Shown piece after piece: positions 42,458-49,487 of a DNA stretch of 51,107 bases. Numbering within the stretch: position 1 is the first letter of the stretch; each line of letters starts with the position of its first letter. The position numbers and the translations under genes were made by a program. The notes below the pieces were generated by a model, which was given only the letters and a program-made list of their open reading frames with translations, had not been told where the DNA came from and ran no database searches. This stretch comes from Streptomyces beigongshangae (GTDB lineage: Bacteria; Actinomycetota; Actinomycetes; Streptomycetales; Streptomycetaceae): assembly GCF_019710745.1 (NCBI RefSeq), contig NZ_JAHKJW010000055.1:1-51107 (forward strand), in the 5' to 3' direction.

Positions 42458-43456
42458 CTACGGCTTGACCGAGCGGTAGTAGCGCTGCGCGCCTTTGTGC
42501 AGGTGCAGGGGGTCGGTGTAGATGGCGGTCCGCAGGTCCACGCGTTGCGCGGCGTGCACCACCTCACCGATGCCGTCGCGGCTGTTGATCACTGTGCGGG
42601 TCATCCCCTCGGTGAGCTTCGCGTCCGTCCCGGCCCGCGTCACCAGCAGGTTCGCCACCGCCATCGTCGGGACGGCGGTACCGCCCTGGGCCTTGCCGTA
42701 GGCGTCCGCCGGCATGATGGCCGGCCGGTAGTGACCGAGCCGGGTTCCCGGCGGGTGCAGTTTCGCGACCAGGTCGGCGTCGATCGGGACCAGGCCGATG
42801 TCGAAGCGGTCCGAGAGGTCGGCCACGGCGCCGGTCGGGAGCCCGCCGGACCAGAAGAACGCGTCGATCTCACCCTTTTCGAGCTTCCTCGGCGCGTCCG
42901 CGATACCGAGGTACTGCGGCCGGATGTCCTTCTTCGGATCGAGCTCGGCCGCCCTCAGCACCTCCTCGGCGATCAGAAGCACCCCGGACCCCGCCTGACC
43001 GACCCCCACCCTCTTGCCCTTGAGCTCGGCGACGGACCCCACGGAGGACCCGCGCGGGACGACCACGTGCACGTAGTCGTCGTACAGCCGGGCGCAGCCA
43101 CGCAGCAGGTCCGCGCCGCGTCCGCCCTCCGTCCGGTACTTGTCGACCGCGTCGGCCGCCGCGATGGTGAAGTCGGCCTTCCCGGTGGCCACCCGCTCCA
43201 CGTTCTCCTGCGAACCCTCGCTCTGCCTCAGGTCCACCTCCAGGCGCGGCATGTCCTCGGCGAGCGCGTCCTGCAGCAGTTCCCCGTACCGCTGGTACAC
43301 CCCGTTCTGCGTCCCCGTGCTGAAGACGACCTTTCCGGCCGGTGAGCTCTCGCCCAGGGGCAGCAGCCACCACAGCAGCAGCCCGAAGACCACGAAGGCG
43401 GCGGCCGAGCCCTGCAGCGCCCGACGGCGGCCGATCCGGGGGAGTACCTGGAACAT
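42458..43456 (-). CDS. TAXI-family TRAP solute-binding protein, membrane-anchored, orphan
   Basis: 332 aa. A single N-terminal membrane helix (about 18-33; AAAFVVFGLLLWWLLPLG) without lipobox or cleavage site anchors a periplasmic-binding-like domain. Family motifs are STGTQNGVYQRYGELL near 45, LRQSEGSQENVERVATGKADF, DDYVHVVV, and RVGVGQAGSGVLL. TAXI proteins usually deliver glutamate or other acids to DctQM-type TRAP membrane subunits, but no such gene lies nearby. Its place next to gluR-gluK suggests that it may sense rather than transport. Starts at ATG; divergent from miaB by 89 bp. Confidence 0.82.
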   Translation of the reverse strand: MFQVLPRIGRRRALQGSAAAFVVFGLLLWWLLPLGESSPAGKVVFSTGTQNGVYQRYGELLQDALAEDMPRLEVDLRQSEGSQENVERVATGKADFTIAAADAVDKYRTEGGRGADLLRGCARLYDDYVHVVVPRGSSVGSVAELKGKRVGVGQAGSGVLLIAEEVLRAAELDPKKDIRPQYLGIADAPRKLEKGEIDAFFWSGGLPTGAVADLSDRFDIGLVPIDADLVAKLHPPGTRLGHYRPAIMPADAYGKAQGGTAVPTMAVANLLVTRAGTDAKLTEGMTRTVINSRDGIGEVVHAAQRVDLRTAIYTDPLHLHKGAQRYYRSVKP

Positions 43457-43533
43457 GCGCGCGATCCTGCCAGCTCACCCGCCTGCCTGACCAGGGCCGG
43501 GCCGCCCGGGCGGGACGTGCTCCGGGCACCGCC

Positions 43534-43539
43534 TACCCT
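43534..43539 (+). promoter_or_regulatory. -10 element of miaB, leaderless start
   Basis: TACCCT ends 6 nt before the miaB ATG, and no ribosome binding site is present. Transcription probably starts at the ATG. Confidence 0.5.
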
Positions 43540-43545
43540 TGTCGC

Positions 43546-45066
43546 ATGAGCAGCAGCGACCGGAGCCGGGCAGTGGACCTGACGAGAACGTATGAAGTGC
43601 GCACTTACGGATGTCAGATGAACGTCCACGACTCCGAACGGCTCTCCGGCCTGCTGGAGGACGCCGGTTACGTACGCGCCCCCGAAGGCTCCGACGGTGA
43701 CGCGGACGTCGTCGTCTTCAACACCTGCGCGGTGCGCGAGAACGCCGACAACCGCCTGTACGGGAACCTCGGCAGGCTCGCGCCGATGAAGACGAAGCGG
43801 CCCGGCATGCAGATCGCCGTCGGCGGCTGCCTCGCCCAGAAGGACCGCGACACCATCGTGAAGAGGGCGCCCTGGGTGGACGTCGTCTTCGGCACGCACA
43901 ACATCGGCAAGCTCCCCGTCCTCCTTGAGCGCGCCCGCGTCCAGGAGGAGGCGCAGGTCGAGATCGCCGAGTCGCTGGAGGCGTTCCCCTCGACGCTGCC
44001 GACCCGCCGCGAGAGCGCGTACGCCGCCTGGGTCTCCGTCTCCGTCGGCTGCAACAACACCTGTACCTTCTGCATCGTCCCGGCGCTGCGCGGCAAGGAG
44101 AAGGACCGCAGGACCGGCGACATCCTCGCCGAGATCGAGGCACTCGTCGGCGAGGGCGTCTCGGAGATCACGCTGCTCGGGCAGAACGTGAACGCCTACG
44201 GCTCCGACATCGGCGACCGTGAGGCGTTCAGCAAACTGCTGCGGGCCTGCGGGAAGATCGACGGCCTGGAGCGCGTGCGGTTCACCTCGCCGCACCCGCG
44301 CGACTTCACGGACGATGTCATCGCCGCGATGGCCGAGACCCCGAACGTCATGCCGCAGCTGCACATGCCGATGCAGTCCGGTTCGGACACCGTCCTGAAG
44401 GCGATGCGCCGCTCCTACCGCCAGGAGCGGTTCCTCGGGATCATCGACAAGGTGCGTGCCGCGATCCCGCACGCCGCGATCACCACCGACATCATCGTGG
44501 GCTTCCCCGGCGAGACCGAGGAGGACTTCGAGCAGACCCTGCACGCGGTCCGCGAGGCCCGCTTCGCGCAGGCCTTCACGTTCCAGTACTCCAAGCGTCC
44601 GGGCACCCCCGCCGCCACCATGGAGGGGCAGATCCCCAAGGAGGTCGTGCAGGCGCGCTACGAGCGTCTCGTCGCCCTCCAGGAGGAGATCTCCTGGGAC
44701 GAGAACAAGAAGCAGGTCGGCCGTACGCTGGAGCTGATGGTCGCCGAGGGCGAGGGCCGCAAGGACGGCGCCACGCACCGCCTCTCCGGCCGCGCCCCCG
44801 ACAACCGCCTGGTGCACTTCACGAAGCCCGACACCGAGGTCCGCCCCGGCGACGTCGTCACCGTCGGGATCACCTACGCCGCCCCGCACCACCTGCTCGC
44901 CGAGGGCGCCGTCCTCGACGTGCGCCGCACGCGCGCGGGGGACGCCTGGGAGAAGCGCAACACCGCCGCGGCCGCGAAGCCCGCCGGCGTCATGCTGGGG
45001 CTGCCGCGGGTCGGCGCGCCCGAGCCGGTGCCCGCCGCCGCGGGCAGCGGCTGCGGCTGCGACTGA
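43546..45066 (+). CDS. miaB: tRNA-2-methylthio-N6-dimethylallyladenosine synthase MiaB
   Basis: 506 aa radical-SAM methylthiotransferase that converts i6A37 to ms2i6A37 in tRNAs reading U-starting codons. The N-terminal cluster cysteines are in RTYGCQMNVHDSERL, VVFNTCAVRE and AVGGCLAQK. The radical-SAM CxxxCxxC is CNNTCTFC, followed by IVPALRGKEKDR, and the MiaB mark LLGQNVNAYG is present. A TRAM domain occupies about 390-460. The C-terminus has a cysteine-rich end (GSGCGCD), an uncommon ending. It makes the later of two modifications; the earlier enzyme MiaA is encoded at 46688. Confidence 0.95.
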   Translation: MSSSDRSRAVDLTRTYEVRTYGCQMNVHDSERLSGLLEDAGYVRAPEGSDGDADVVVFNTCAVRENADNRLYGNLGRLAPMKTKRPGMQIAVGGCLAQKDRDTIVKRAPWVDVVFGTHNIGKLPVLLERARVQEEAQVEIAESLEAFPSTLPTRRESAYAAWVSVSVGCNNTCTFCIVPALRGKEKDRRTGDILAEIEALVGEGVSEITLLGQNVNAYGSDIGDREAFSKLLRACGKIDGLERVRFTSPHPRDFTDDVIAAMAETPNVMPQLHMPMQSGSDTVLKAMRRSYRQERFLGIIDKVRAAIPHAAITTDIIVGFPGETEEDFEQTLHAVREARFAQAFTFQYSKRPGTPAATMEGQIPKEVVQARYERLVALQEEISWDENKKQVGRTLELMVAEGEGRKDGATHRLSGRAPDNRLVHFTKPDTEVRPGDVVTVGITYAAPHHLLAEGAVLDVRRTRAGDAWEKRNTAAAAKPAGVMLGLPRVGAPEPVPAAAGSGCGCD

Positions 45067-45101
45067 CCGCGTCACGCGCGCGGGGGCCCTTCCGGCGTGC
45101 G

Positions 45102-45158
45102 CCCGGGATTCCCGGCGGGCGCATCCGGGATTCCCGGCGTACATGCCTGGGATTCCGG
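45102..45158 (+). repeat. Three 22-bp repeats with CCGGGATTCCCGG palindromes
   Basis: GGGATTCC recurs at 45105, 45127 and 45149, a strict period of 22 bp (two helical turns). The first two lie within the odd palindrome CCGGGA-T-TCCCGG. They sit after miaB and 43 bp before the next promoter, so they may bind a regulator or end miaB transcription. Confidence 0.7.
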
Positions 45159-45200
45159 GCTGCCCGCACCGGGGAGTGACGCCCGGCCGCCGTGCGGGGC

Positions 45201-45206
45201 TACGCT
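45201..45206 (+). promoter_or_regulatory. -10 element of the extradiol-dioxygenase-like gene
   Basis: TACGCT ends 7 nt before the ATG at 45214, which has no ribosome binding site. This suggests a leaderless mRNA. Confidence 0.5.
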
Positions 45207-45213
45207 GCCGATC

Positions 45214-45942
45214 ATGCTTGTCGCCGCCGCCGTGTGTCCCTGCCCGCCCCTTCTCGTGCCCGAGGTCGCCGCGGGTGCCGCACCCGAACTGGACGCGGCG
45301 CGTGCCGCGTGCGTGGACGCCCTGGGGGTGCTGGCGGCCGCGCGCCCGGACCGCCTGGTGGTCGTGGGGCCGGCCGGGGAGGACGGACGCGGACCGCACC
45401 CCGAGGGCTCGCGCGGATCGTTCCGCGGCTTCGGTGTCGCCCTCGACGTGCGGCTCGGCGGGAACGCGGGCGCAGGGCCCGAGGACCCGGCCGCCCCGCA
45501 CGTGCTCCCGCCCTCGCTGGCGGTCGCCGCCTGGCTGCTGGCCCGTACGAACTGGTCCGACGCCCCCGTGGAAGGTCTCGGCGTCGGGGAACCGCTCGCG
45601 GCCGGGCGGTGCCTCCGGACCGGACGGGACATCGCCGCACGGGCGCAGCGGGTGGCGATGCTGGTGATGGGCGACTCCAGCGCGTGCCGCACGCTCAAGG
45701 CACCGGGCTACCTGGACGAGCGGGCGGCGGGTTTCGACGCGGAGGTCGCACGGGCCCTCGGCGCGGCGGACGTGGCCGCGCTCGAGGCCCTGGACACCGG
45801 CCTGGCGTACGAGCTGAAAGCATCCGGCCGAGCCCCCTGGCAGGTCCTCGCGGGCGCCGCGCAGGACGCTGACCTGGCGGGCGCCCTCCTCTACGAGGAC
45901 GCGCCCTACGGAGTGGGCTACATGGTGGCCACCTGGTCGTAG
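45214..45942 (+). CDS. Class III extradiol ring-cleavage dioxygenase-like protein (LigB/MEMO fold)
   Basis: 242 aa, Ala/Gly-rich. The N-terminal VAAAVCPCPPLLVPEVAAG and DRLVVVGPAGED segments, then VAMLVMGDSSACRT, follow the LigB/MEMO superfamily pattern. A gene of this kind lies between miaB and miaA in many actinobacteria. Iron-ligand histidines of active dioxygenases are not all evident: the N-terminal HxP position reads CPC-P here. Enzymatic activity is therefore doubtful, and a biological role is unknown. The start is the first ATG after the -10 element. Confidence 0.72.
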   Translation: MLVAAAVCPCPPLLVPEVAAGAAPELDAARAACVDALGVLAAARPDRLVVVGPAGEDGRGPHPEGSRGSFRGFGVALDVRLGGNAGAGPEDPAAPHVLPPSLAVAAWLLARTNWSDAPVEGLGVGEPLAAGRCLRTGRDIAARAQRVAMLVMGDSSACRTLKAPGYLDERAAGFDAEVARALGAADVAALEALDTGLAYELKASGRAPWQVLAGAAQDADLAGALLYEDAPYGVGYMVATWS

Positions 45943-46122
45943 CACTCCGCGCCGACAGCCCCCGAAGGACGTCCGTGCGGGCACGCCGGACATCCTGGGC
46001 ACCCCGAACATCCCGAACGCGGCGGACGCCCCGAGACCGTCCACCGGCGTGCTGTCGCTGTCGCCCGGGGTCCCGGGGCCGGCGCCGTCAGCGGCGCGGG
46101 GCCGCGCCGCCCGGCGGACCGG

Positions 46123-46488
46123 TCACTTGCCGGCGCCCTCGCCGACCTCGCTGTCGACCGCCTTCTCGGCGGACTGCTGCTGGGGAATGCCGACGGCCTC
46201 CGTCTCGGGCCCCCCGGCGTCACCGGCTTCCGCCGCCGGGACTGCGGAAGCGGTCGCGGCGGCGGTCGCGGCCCCGGCTCCGGTCCCACCGGCCCCGTCT
46301 CCCGCCTCGTCGCCGGCCTTCCCGCTCCGGACCTCGGCGGCCGCAGCCGCCCCCTCGGCGCCCTCCGCCGCGCCGGCCGCCGGGACCCCGGCGGTCACCG
46401 CGCCGGCCCGCCCCTCGGCCGCCGACGCCTCGTCCGACCCCTTGGGCCTGGGCCTGCCCTTACCAAGAAGCCGTGCAAAAACGCCCAT
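46123..46488 (-). CDS. Small Ala/Glu/Gly-rich acidic protein of unknown function
   Basis: 121 aa. A conserved-looking amphipathic start (MGVFARLLGKGRPRPKGS) precedes a long Ala/Gly/Glu low-complexity region and an ending with IPQQQSAEKAVDSEVGEGAG. GGAG lies about 6 nt before the ATG (minus strand). I recall similar short proteins at this place between miaB and miaA in other Streptomyces. Some databases call them gliding-motility proteins without experimental support. I cannot assign a function. The 180 bp to the convergent gene contain a GC-rich inverted repeat but no clear terminator. Confidence 0.68.
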   Translation of the reverse strand: MGVFARLLGKGRPRPKGSDEASAAEGRAGAVTAGVPAAGAAEGAEGAAAAAEVRSGKAGDEAGDGAGGTGAGAATAAATASAVPAAEAGDAGGPETEAVGIPQQQSAEKAVDSEVGEGAGK

Positions 46489-46675
46489 GTCGTCTCCATA
46501 ACCTGCTCGTGTGGGAACCTGCCCGTATGGGCGAAATCCCGCGTCCCCCGGTGCGTCCCATCGCGTCGCCCGGGGTCACCGGTCCTGGGAACCGGCGGCT
46601 GGAACCTCGCAACAGGCAACGACCCCGCACCCGTGCCGTCACGTAGCTCGTTCGAGAAGTGGCCCCGAGGTTTGC

Positions 46676-46681
46676 GAGACT
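46676..46681 (+). promoter_or_regulatory. -10 element of miaA, leaderless start
   Basis: GAGACT ends 6 nt before the miaA GTG. There is no ribosome binding site for that start. Confidence 0.45.
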
Positions 46682-46687
46682 GGGGCG

Positions 46688-47626
46688 GTGAGTAGAGCAG
46701 CTCCCGTTCCGCGGGTCATCGCCGTCGTGGGTCCCACCGCGGCCGGAAAGTCCGATCTGGGCGTCCACCTGGCCCTGAGCCTCGGCGGCGAGGTCGTCAA
46801 CGCGGACTCGATGCAGCTCTACCGCGGGATGGACATCGGCACCGCCAAGCTGACGCCCGAGGAGCGCGGCGGCGTCCCCCACCACCTCCTGGACGTCTGG
46901 GACGTGACGGTGACGGCGAGCGTCGCCGAGTACCAGCGCCTCGCGCGCGTGCGCATCGACGCGCTGCTCGCGCAGGGCCGCTGGCCGATCCTCGTCGGCG
47001 GCTCCGGCCTGTACGTGCGGGGGGCCGTCGACAACCTGGAGTTCCCCGGTACGGACCCCGAGGTGCGGGCCCGCCTGGAGGAGGAGCTCACCCTGCGGGG
47101 CCCGGGCGCCCTGCACGCCCGGCTGGCCGCCGCGGACCCCGGGGCGGCCCACGCGATCCTGCCGAGCAACGGCCGCCGCATCGTCCGGGCCCTGGAGGTC
47201 ATCGAGATCACCGGCAAGCCCTTCACCGCCAACCTGCCGGGCCACGACTCGGTCTACGACACCCTGCAGATCGGGGTCGACGTGGCGCGTCCCGAGCTCG
47301 ACGAGCGCATCGCCCGCCGCGTGGACCGCATGTGGGAGGGCGGCCTCGCCGAAGAAGTGCGCGCACTGGAGGCGCAGGGGTTGCGCGAGGGGCGTACGGC
47401 GTCGCGCGCCCTCGGCTACCAGCAGATGCTCGCGGCACTCGCCGGGGAGTGCACCGAGGACGAGGCACGGACCGAGACCGTACGCGCCACCAAGCGCTTC
47501 GCGCGCCGTCAGGATTCATGGTTCAGGCGCGATCCACGGGTGCATTGGCTCAGTGGGGCCGCGGCGGACCGCGCGGAACTTCCGGGGCTCGCGCTGGCAT
47601 TGGTCGAACGACCGGTCACAGCCTGA
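46688..47626 (+). CDS. miaA: tRNA dimethylallyltransferase MiaA
   Basis: 312 aa. It transfers a dimethylallyl group from DMAPP to N6 of A37 in tRNA, making i6A, the substrate of MiaB. The P-loop GPTAAGKS is at 15-22. The conserved NADSMQLYRGMDIGTAKL and GGSGLYVRG blocks follow, then QIGVDVARPELDERIARRVD and the C-terminal RATKRFARRQDSWFRRD. The GTG start follows directly from the -10 element and the start of homology (VPRVIAVVGPTAAGKS). An in-frame extension upstream has no similarity. Confidence 0.95.
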   Translation: MSRAAPVPRVIAVVGPTAAGKSDLGVHLALSLGGEVVNADSMQLYRGMDIGTAKLTPEERGGVPHHLLDVWDVTVTASVAEYQRLARVRIDALLAQGRWPILVGGSGLYVRGAVDNLEFPGTDPEVRARLEEELTLRGPGALHARLAAADPGAAHAILPSNGRRIVRALEVIEITGKPFTANLPGHDSVYDTLQIGVDVARPELDERIARRVDRMWEGGLAEEVRALEAQGLREGRTASRALGYQQMLAALAGECTEDEARTETVRATKRFARRQDSWFRRDPRVHWLSGAAADRAELPGLALALVERPVTA

Positions 47627-47734
47627 TCACGTCATGGCATCGGGACGCTCAGGCCGCCATCCGGGCCTGTGGGACCGTGCCATCATCGAGCTTCGATCGA
47701 CCAAGTGGAGTCCGAGTGGGGAGGGCGCGTGGCG

Positions 47735-48253
47735 ATGGAGGCCGGCCCTCGTGACACCGCAGCAGGCACGGAGCGGAACACCGTGAGCGGCGAGGCGCAC
47801 GACGCCGCGCCGGACCCCGACGGCGACCGGCTGAGTCCGGACGGGCCCGAGCCCGACGACGCCACCGGCGGGGTGACCGCCGACGGCCCCGAGCCCGAGG
47901 AGATGTTCCCGGGGCCCGAGGTCGAGGTGGAGCTGCGTCCGCAGCGCCGCATGCGCATCTGGCAGCTCGCCCCCATCGTGGGCCTCGCCGCGCTCGGCTC
48001 CCTGATGTTCGCGTTCCCGCTGGCCTTCGACTTCGGCGACAGCGGGGCGATGATCGCCATGCTGGGCCTGCTGCTCTGCTCCTGCGCCGCAGGCTGGGGC
48101 ATGATGGCCGCCCGCCGCGTGGGTTACCCGTGGCCCGGCCTGCCGCAGCGCGGTTCCGGCCGCCGCCCGGACTGGCGGGTCGTGGCCGCGTACGCCGTGG
48201 TCGTCGCCGCGGTCGTGGTGCTTGCCGTGTGGCGCGTGGCCCGCCTGCGCTGA
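47735..48253 (+). CDS. Conserved membrane protein of unknown function
   Basis: 172 aa. An acidic, Pro/Asp-rich N-terminus (1-65) precedes three hydrophobic segments (about 73-95, 100-122 and 145-165; LAPIVGLAALGSLMFAFPL, IAMLGLLLCSCAAGWGMM, AAYAVVVAAVVVLAVW). The ATG has GGGAGGG about 9 nt upstream; a GTG 6 bp earlier is the alternative. It sits between miaA and dapF. I recognise no catalytic motif. Confidence 0.72.
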   Translation: MEAGPRDTAAGTERNTVSGEAHDAAPDPDGDRLSPDGPEPDDATGGVTADGPEPEEMFPGPEVEVELRPQRRMRIWQLAPIVGLAALGSLMFAFPLAFDFGDSGAMIAMLGLLLCSCAAGWGMMAARRVGYPWPGLPQRGSGRRPDWRVVAAYAVVVAAVVVLAVWRVARLR

Positions 48254-48272
48254 CCCGCCCGCGCGGAATCGT

Positions 48273-48314
48273 CCCGCCTGCGCCGACCCGCCTGCGCCGA
48301 CCCGCCTGCGCCGG
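48273..48314 (+). repeat. Three 14-bp tandem repeats
   Basis: cccgcctgcgccga recurs with period 14 at 48273, 48287 and 48301, in the 195-bp gap before dapF. A related unit ends the preceding gene, suggesting slippage growth out of its coding end. Confidence 0.7.
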
Positions 48315-48436
48315 GTCGTACGGACCCGTCCTTCCCGGACCCGCTGGACCCGTCGCCCCCCGTCCCCCGTCCCCGTTCCCGGCCCGTGTGCGGTCCGGCT
48401 CCCGGACCGGTCGGCCGGGCCGTCGTGCCGAAGCCG

Positions 48437-48442
48437 TACGAT
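48437..48442 (+). promoter_or_regulatory. -10 element of dapF
   Basis: TACGAT ends 6 nt before the dapF ATG. The intervening GAGGG is too close to act as a ribosome binding site, so a leaderless start is likely. Confidence 0.5.
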
Positions 48443-48448
48443 CGAGGG

Positions 48449-49318
48449 ATGAGCACGCGGATCGCCTTCCTCAAGGGGCACGGGACCGAGAACGACTTCG
48501 TGATCGTCCCGGATCCCGGGAACACCCTCGACCTGCCCCCGGCCACCGTCGCCGCCCTGTGCGACCGCCGCGCCGGCATCGGCGGGGACGGTCTGCTGCA
48601 CGTCGTACGGTCCGCCGCGCACCCCGAGGCCCGGTCGATGGCGGCCGAAGCGGAATGGTTCATGGACTACCGCAACGGCGACGGGTCGGTCGCGGAGATG
48701 TGCGGCAACGGAGTGCGGGTGTTCGCCCGCTACCTCCAGCGCGCCGGGCACGTGGCCGAAGGGGATCTCGCGGTGGCCACGCGCGCGGGCGTGCGGAGCG
48801 TGCACATCGCCAAGGACGGGGACGTCACCGTCGGCATGGGCAGGGCGCTCCTCCCCGAGGGGGACGTCACGGTCACCGTCGGCGAGCGCGCCTGGCCCGC
48901 CCGCAACGTGAACATGGGCAACCCCCACGCCGTCGCCTTCGTGGACGACCTCGACCACGCCGGACCTCTGTACGACCCGCCGGCGTTCGGCCCGCCGTCC
49001 GTGTACCCGGACGGCGTGAACGTGGAGTTCGTCGTCGACCGTGGCCTTCGTCACGTCGCTCTGCGTGTCCACGAGCGGGGTTCCGGCGAGACCCGGTCGT
49101 GCGGCACGGGCGCGTGCGCCGTGGCCGTGGCGGCGGCCCGCCGGGACGGCATCGACCCCGCTGTGACCGGTACACCCGCCACGTACACCGTCGACGTGCC
49201 CGGCGGCCGGCTCGTGATCACCGAGCGGCCCGACGGCGGGATCGAGATGACCGGGCCCGCGGTGATCGTCGCGGAGGGTGAGATCGACATCGAGTGGCTC
49301 GAAACGGTGAGCCCGTGA
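48449..49318 (+). CDS. dapF: Diaminopimelate epimerase DapF
   Basis: 289 aa. It interconverts LL- and meso-diaminopimelate, giving a lysine precursor (Streptomyces cell walls use the LL form). The two catalytic cysteines are Cys85 in EMCGNGVRVFARYL and Cys218 in RSCGTGACAVAVAAAR. Substrate-contact motifs GHGTENDFVIV and GNPHAVAFVDDL are present. Length and domain duplication are normal. The ATG is the start of homology and lies just after the -10 element. Confidence 0.96.
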   Translation: MSTRIAFLKGHGTENDFVIVPDPGNTLDLPPATVAALCDRRAGIGGDGLLHVVRSAAHPEARSMAAEAEWFMDYRNGDGSVAEMCGNGVRVFARYLQRAGHVAEGDLAVATRAGVRSVHIAKDGDVTVGMGRALLPEGDVTVTVGERAWPARNVNMGNPHAVAFVDDLDHAGPLYDPPAFGPPSVYPDGVNVEFVVDRGLRHVALRVHERGSGETRSCGTGACAVAVAAARRDGIDPAVTGTPATYTVDVPGGRLVITERPDGGIEMTGPAVIVAEGEIDIEWLETVSP

Positions 49319-49487
49319 ACCTTCGCTCGAATGGGTGATCCGTTTCACGCTCGACGAGAGGCGGTCGGTCGGGCGTGATGGGCTCGGTAGCATCAAGGAC
49401 CGGCCCGGACGGGGGAACGACGCCATCCCCAGAGCCGTGTACGCCATGGGGCGCCCCGTCCGCCGGTCAACGCAGCCGGAGGTGCCC
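49319..49487 (+). promoter_or_regulatory. dapF-rsh gap with probable promoter
   Basis: TAGCAT (49388-49393) is a likely -10, leaving a leader of about 88 nt that ends in a GGAGG ribosome binding site 6 nt before the ATG. No convincing -35 or terminator was seen. Confidence 0.35.

Noticed and set aside
45943..46122. Extra gene between the extradiol-like gene and the small acidic protein
   Set aside because: Open frames here are Arg/Pro-rich shadows; no ribosome binding site or conserved composition was found.
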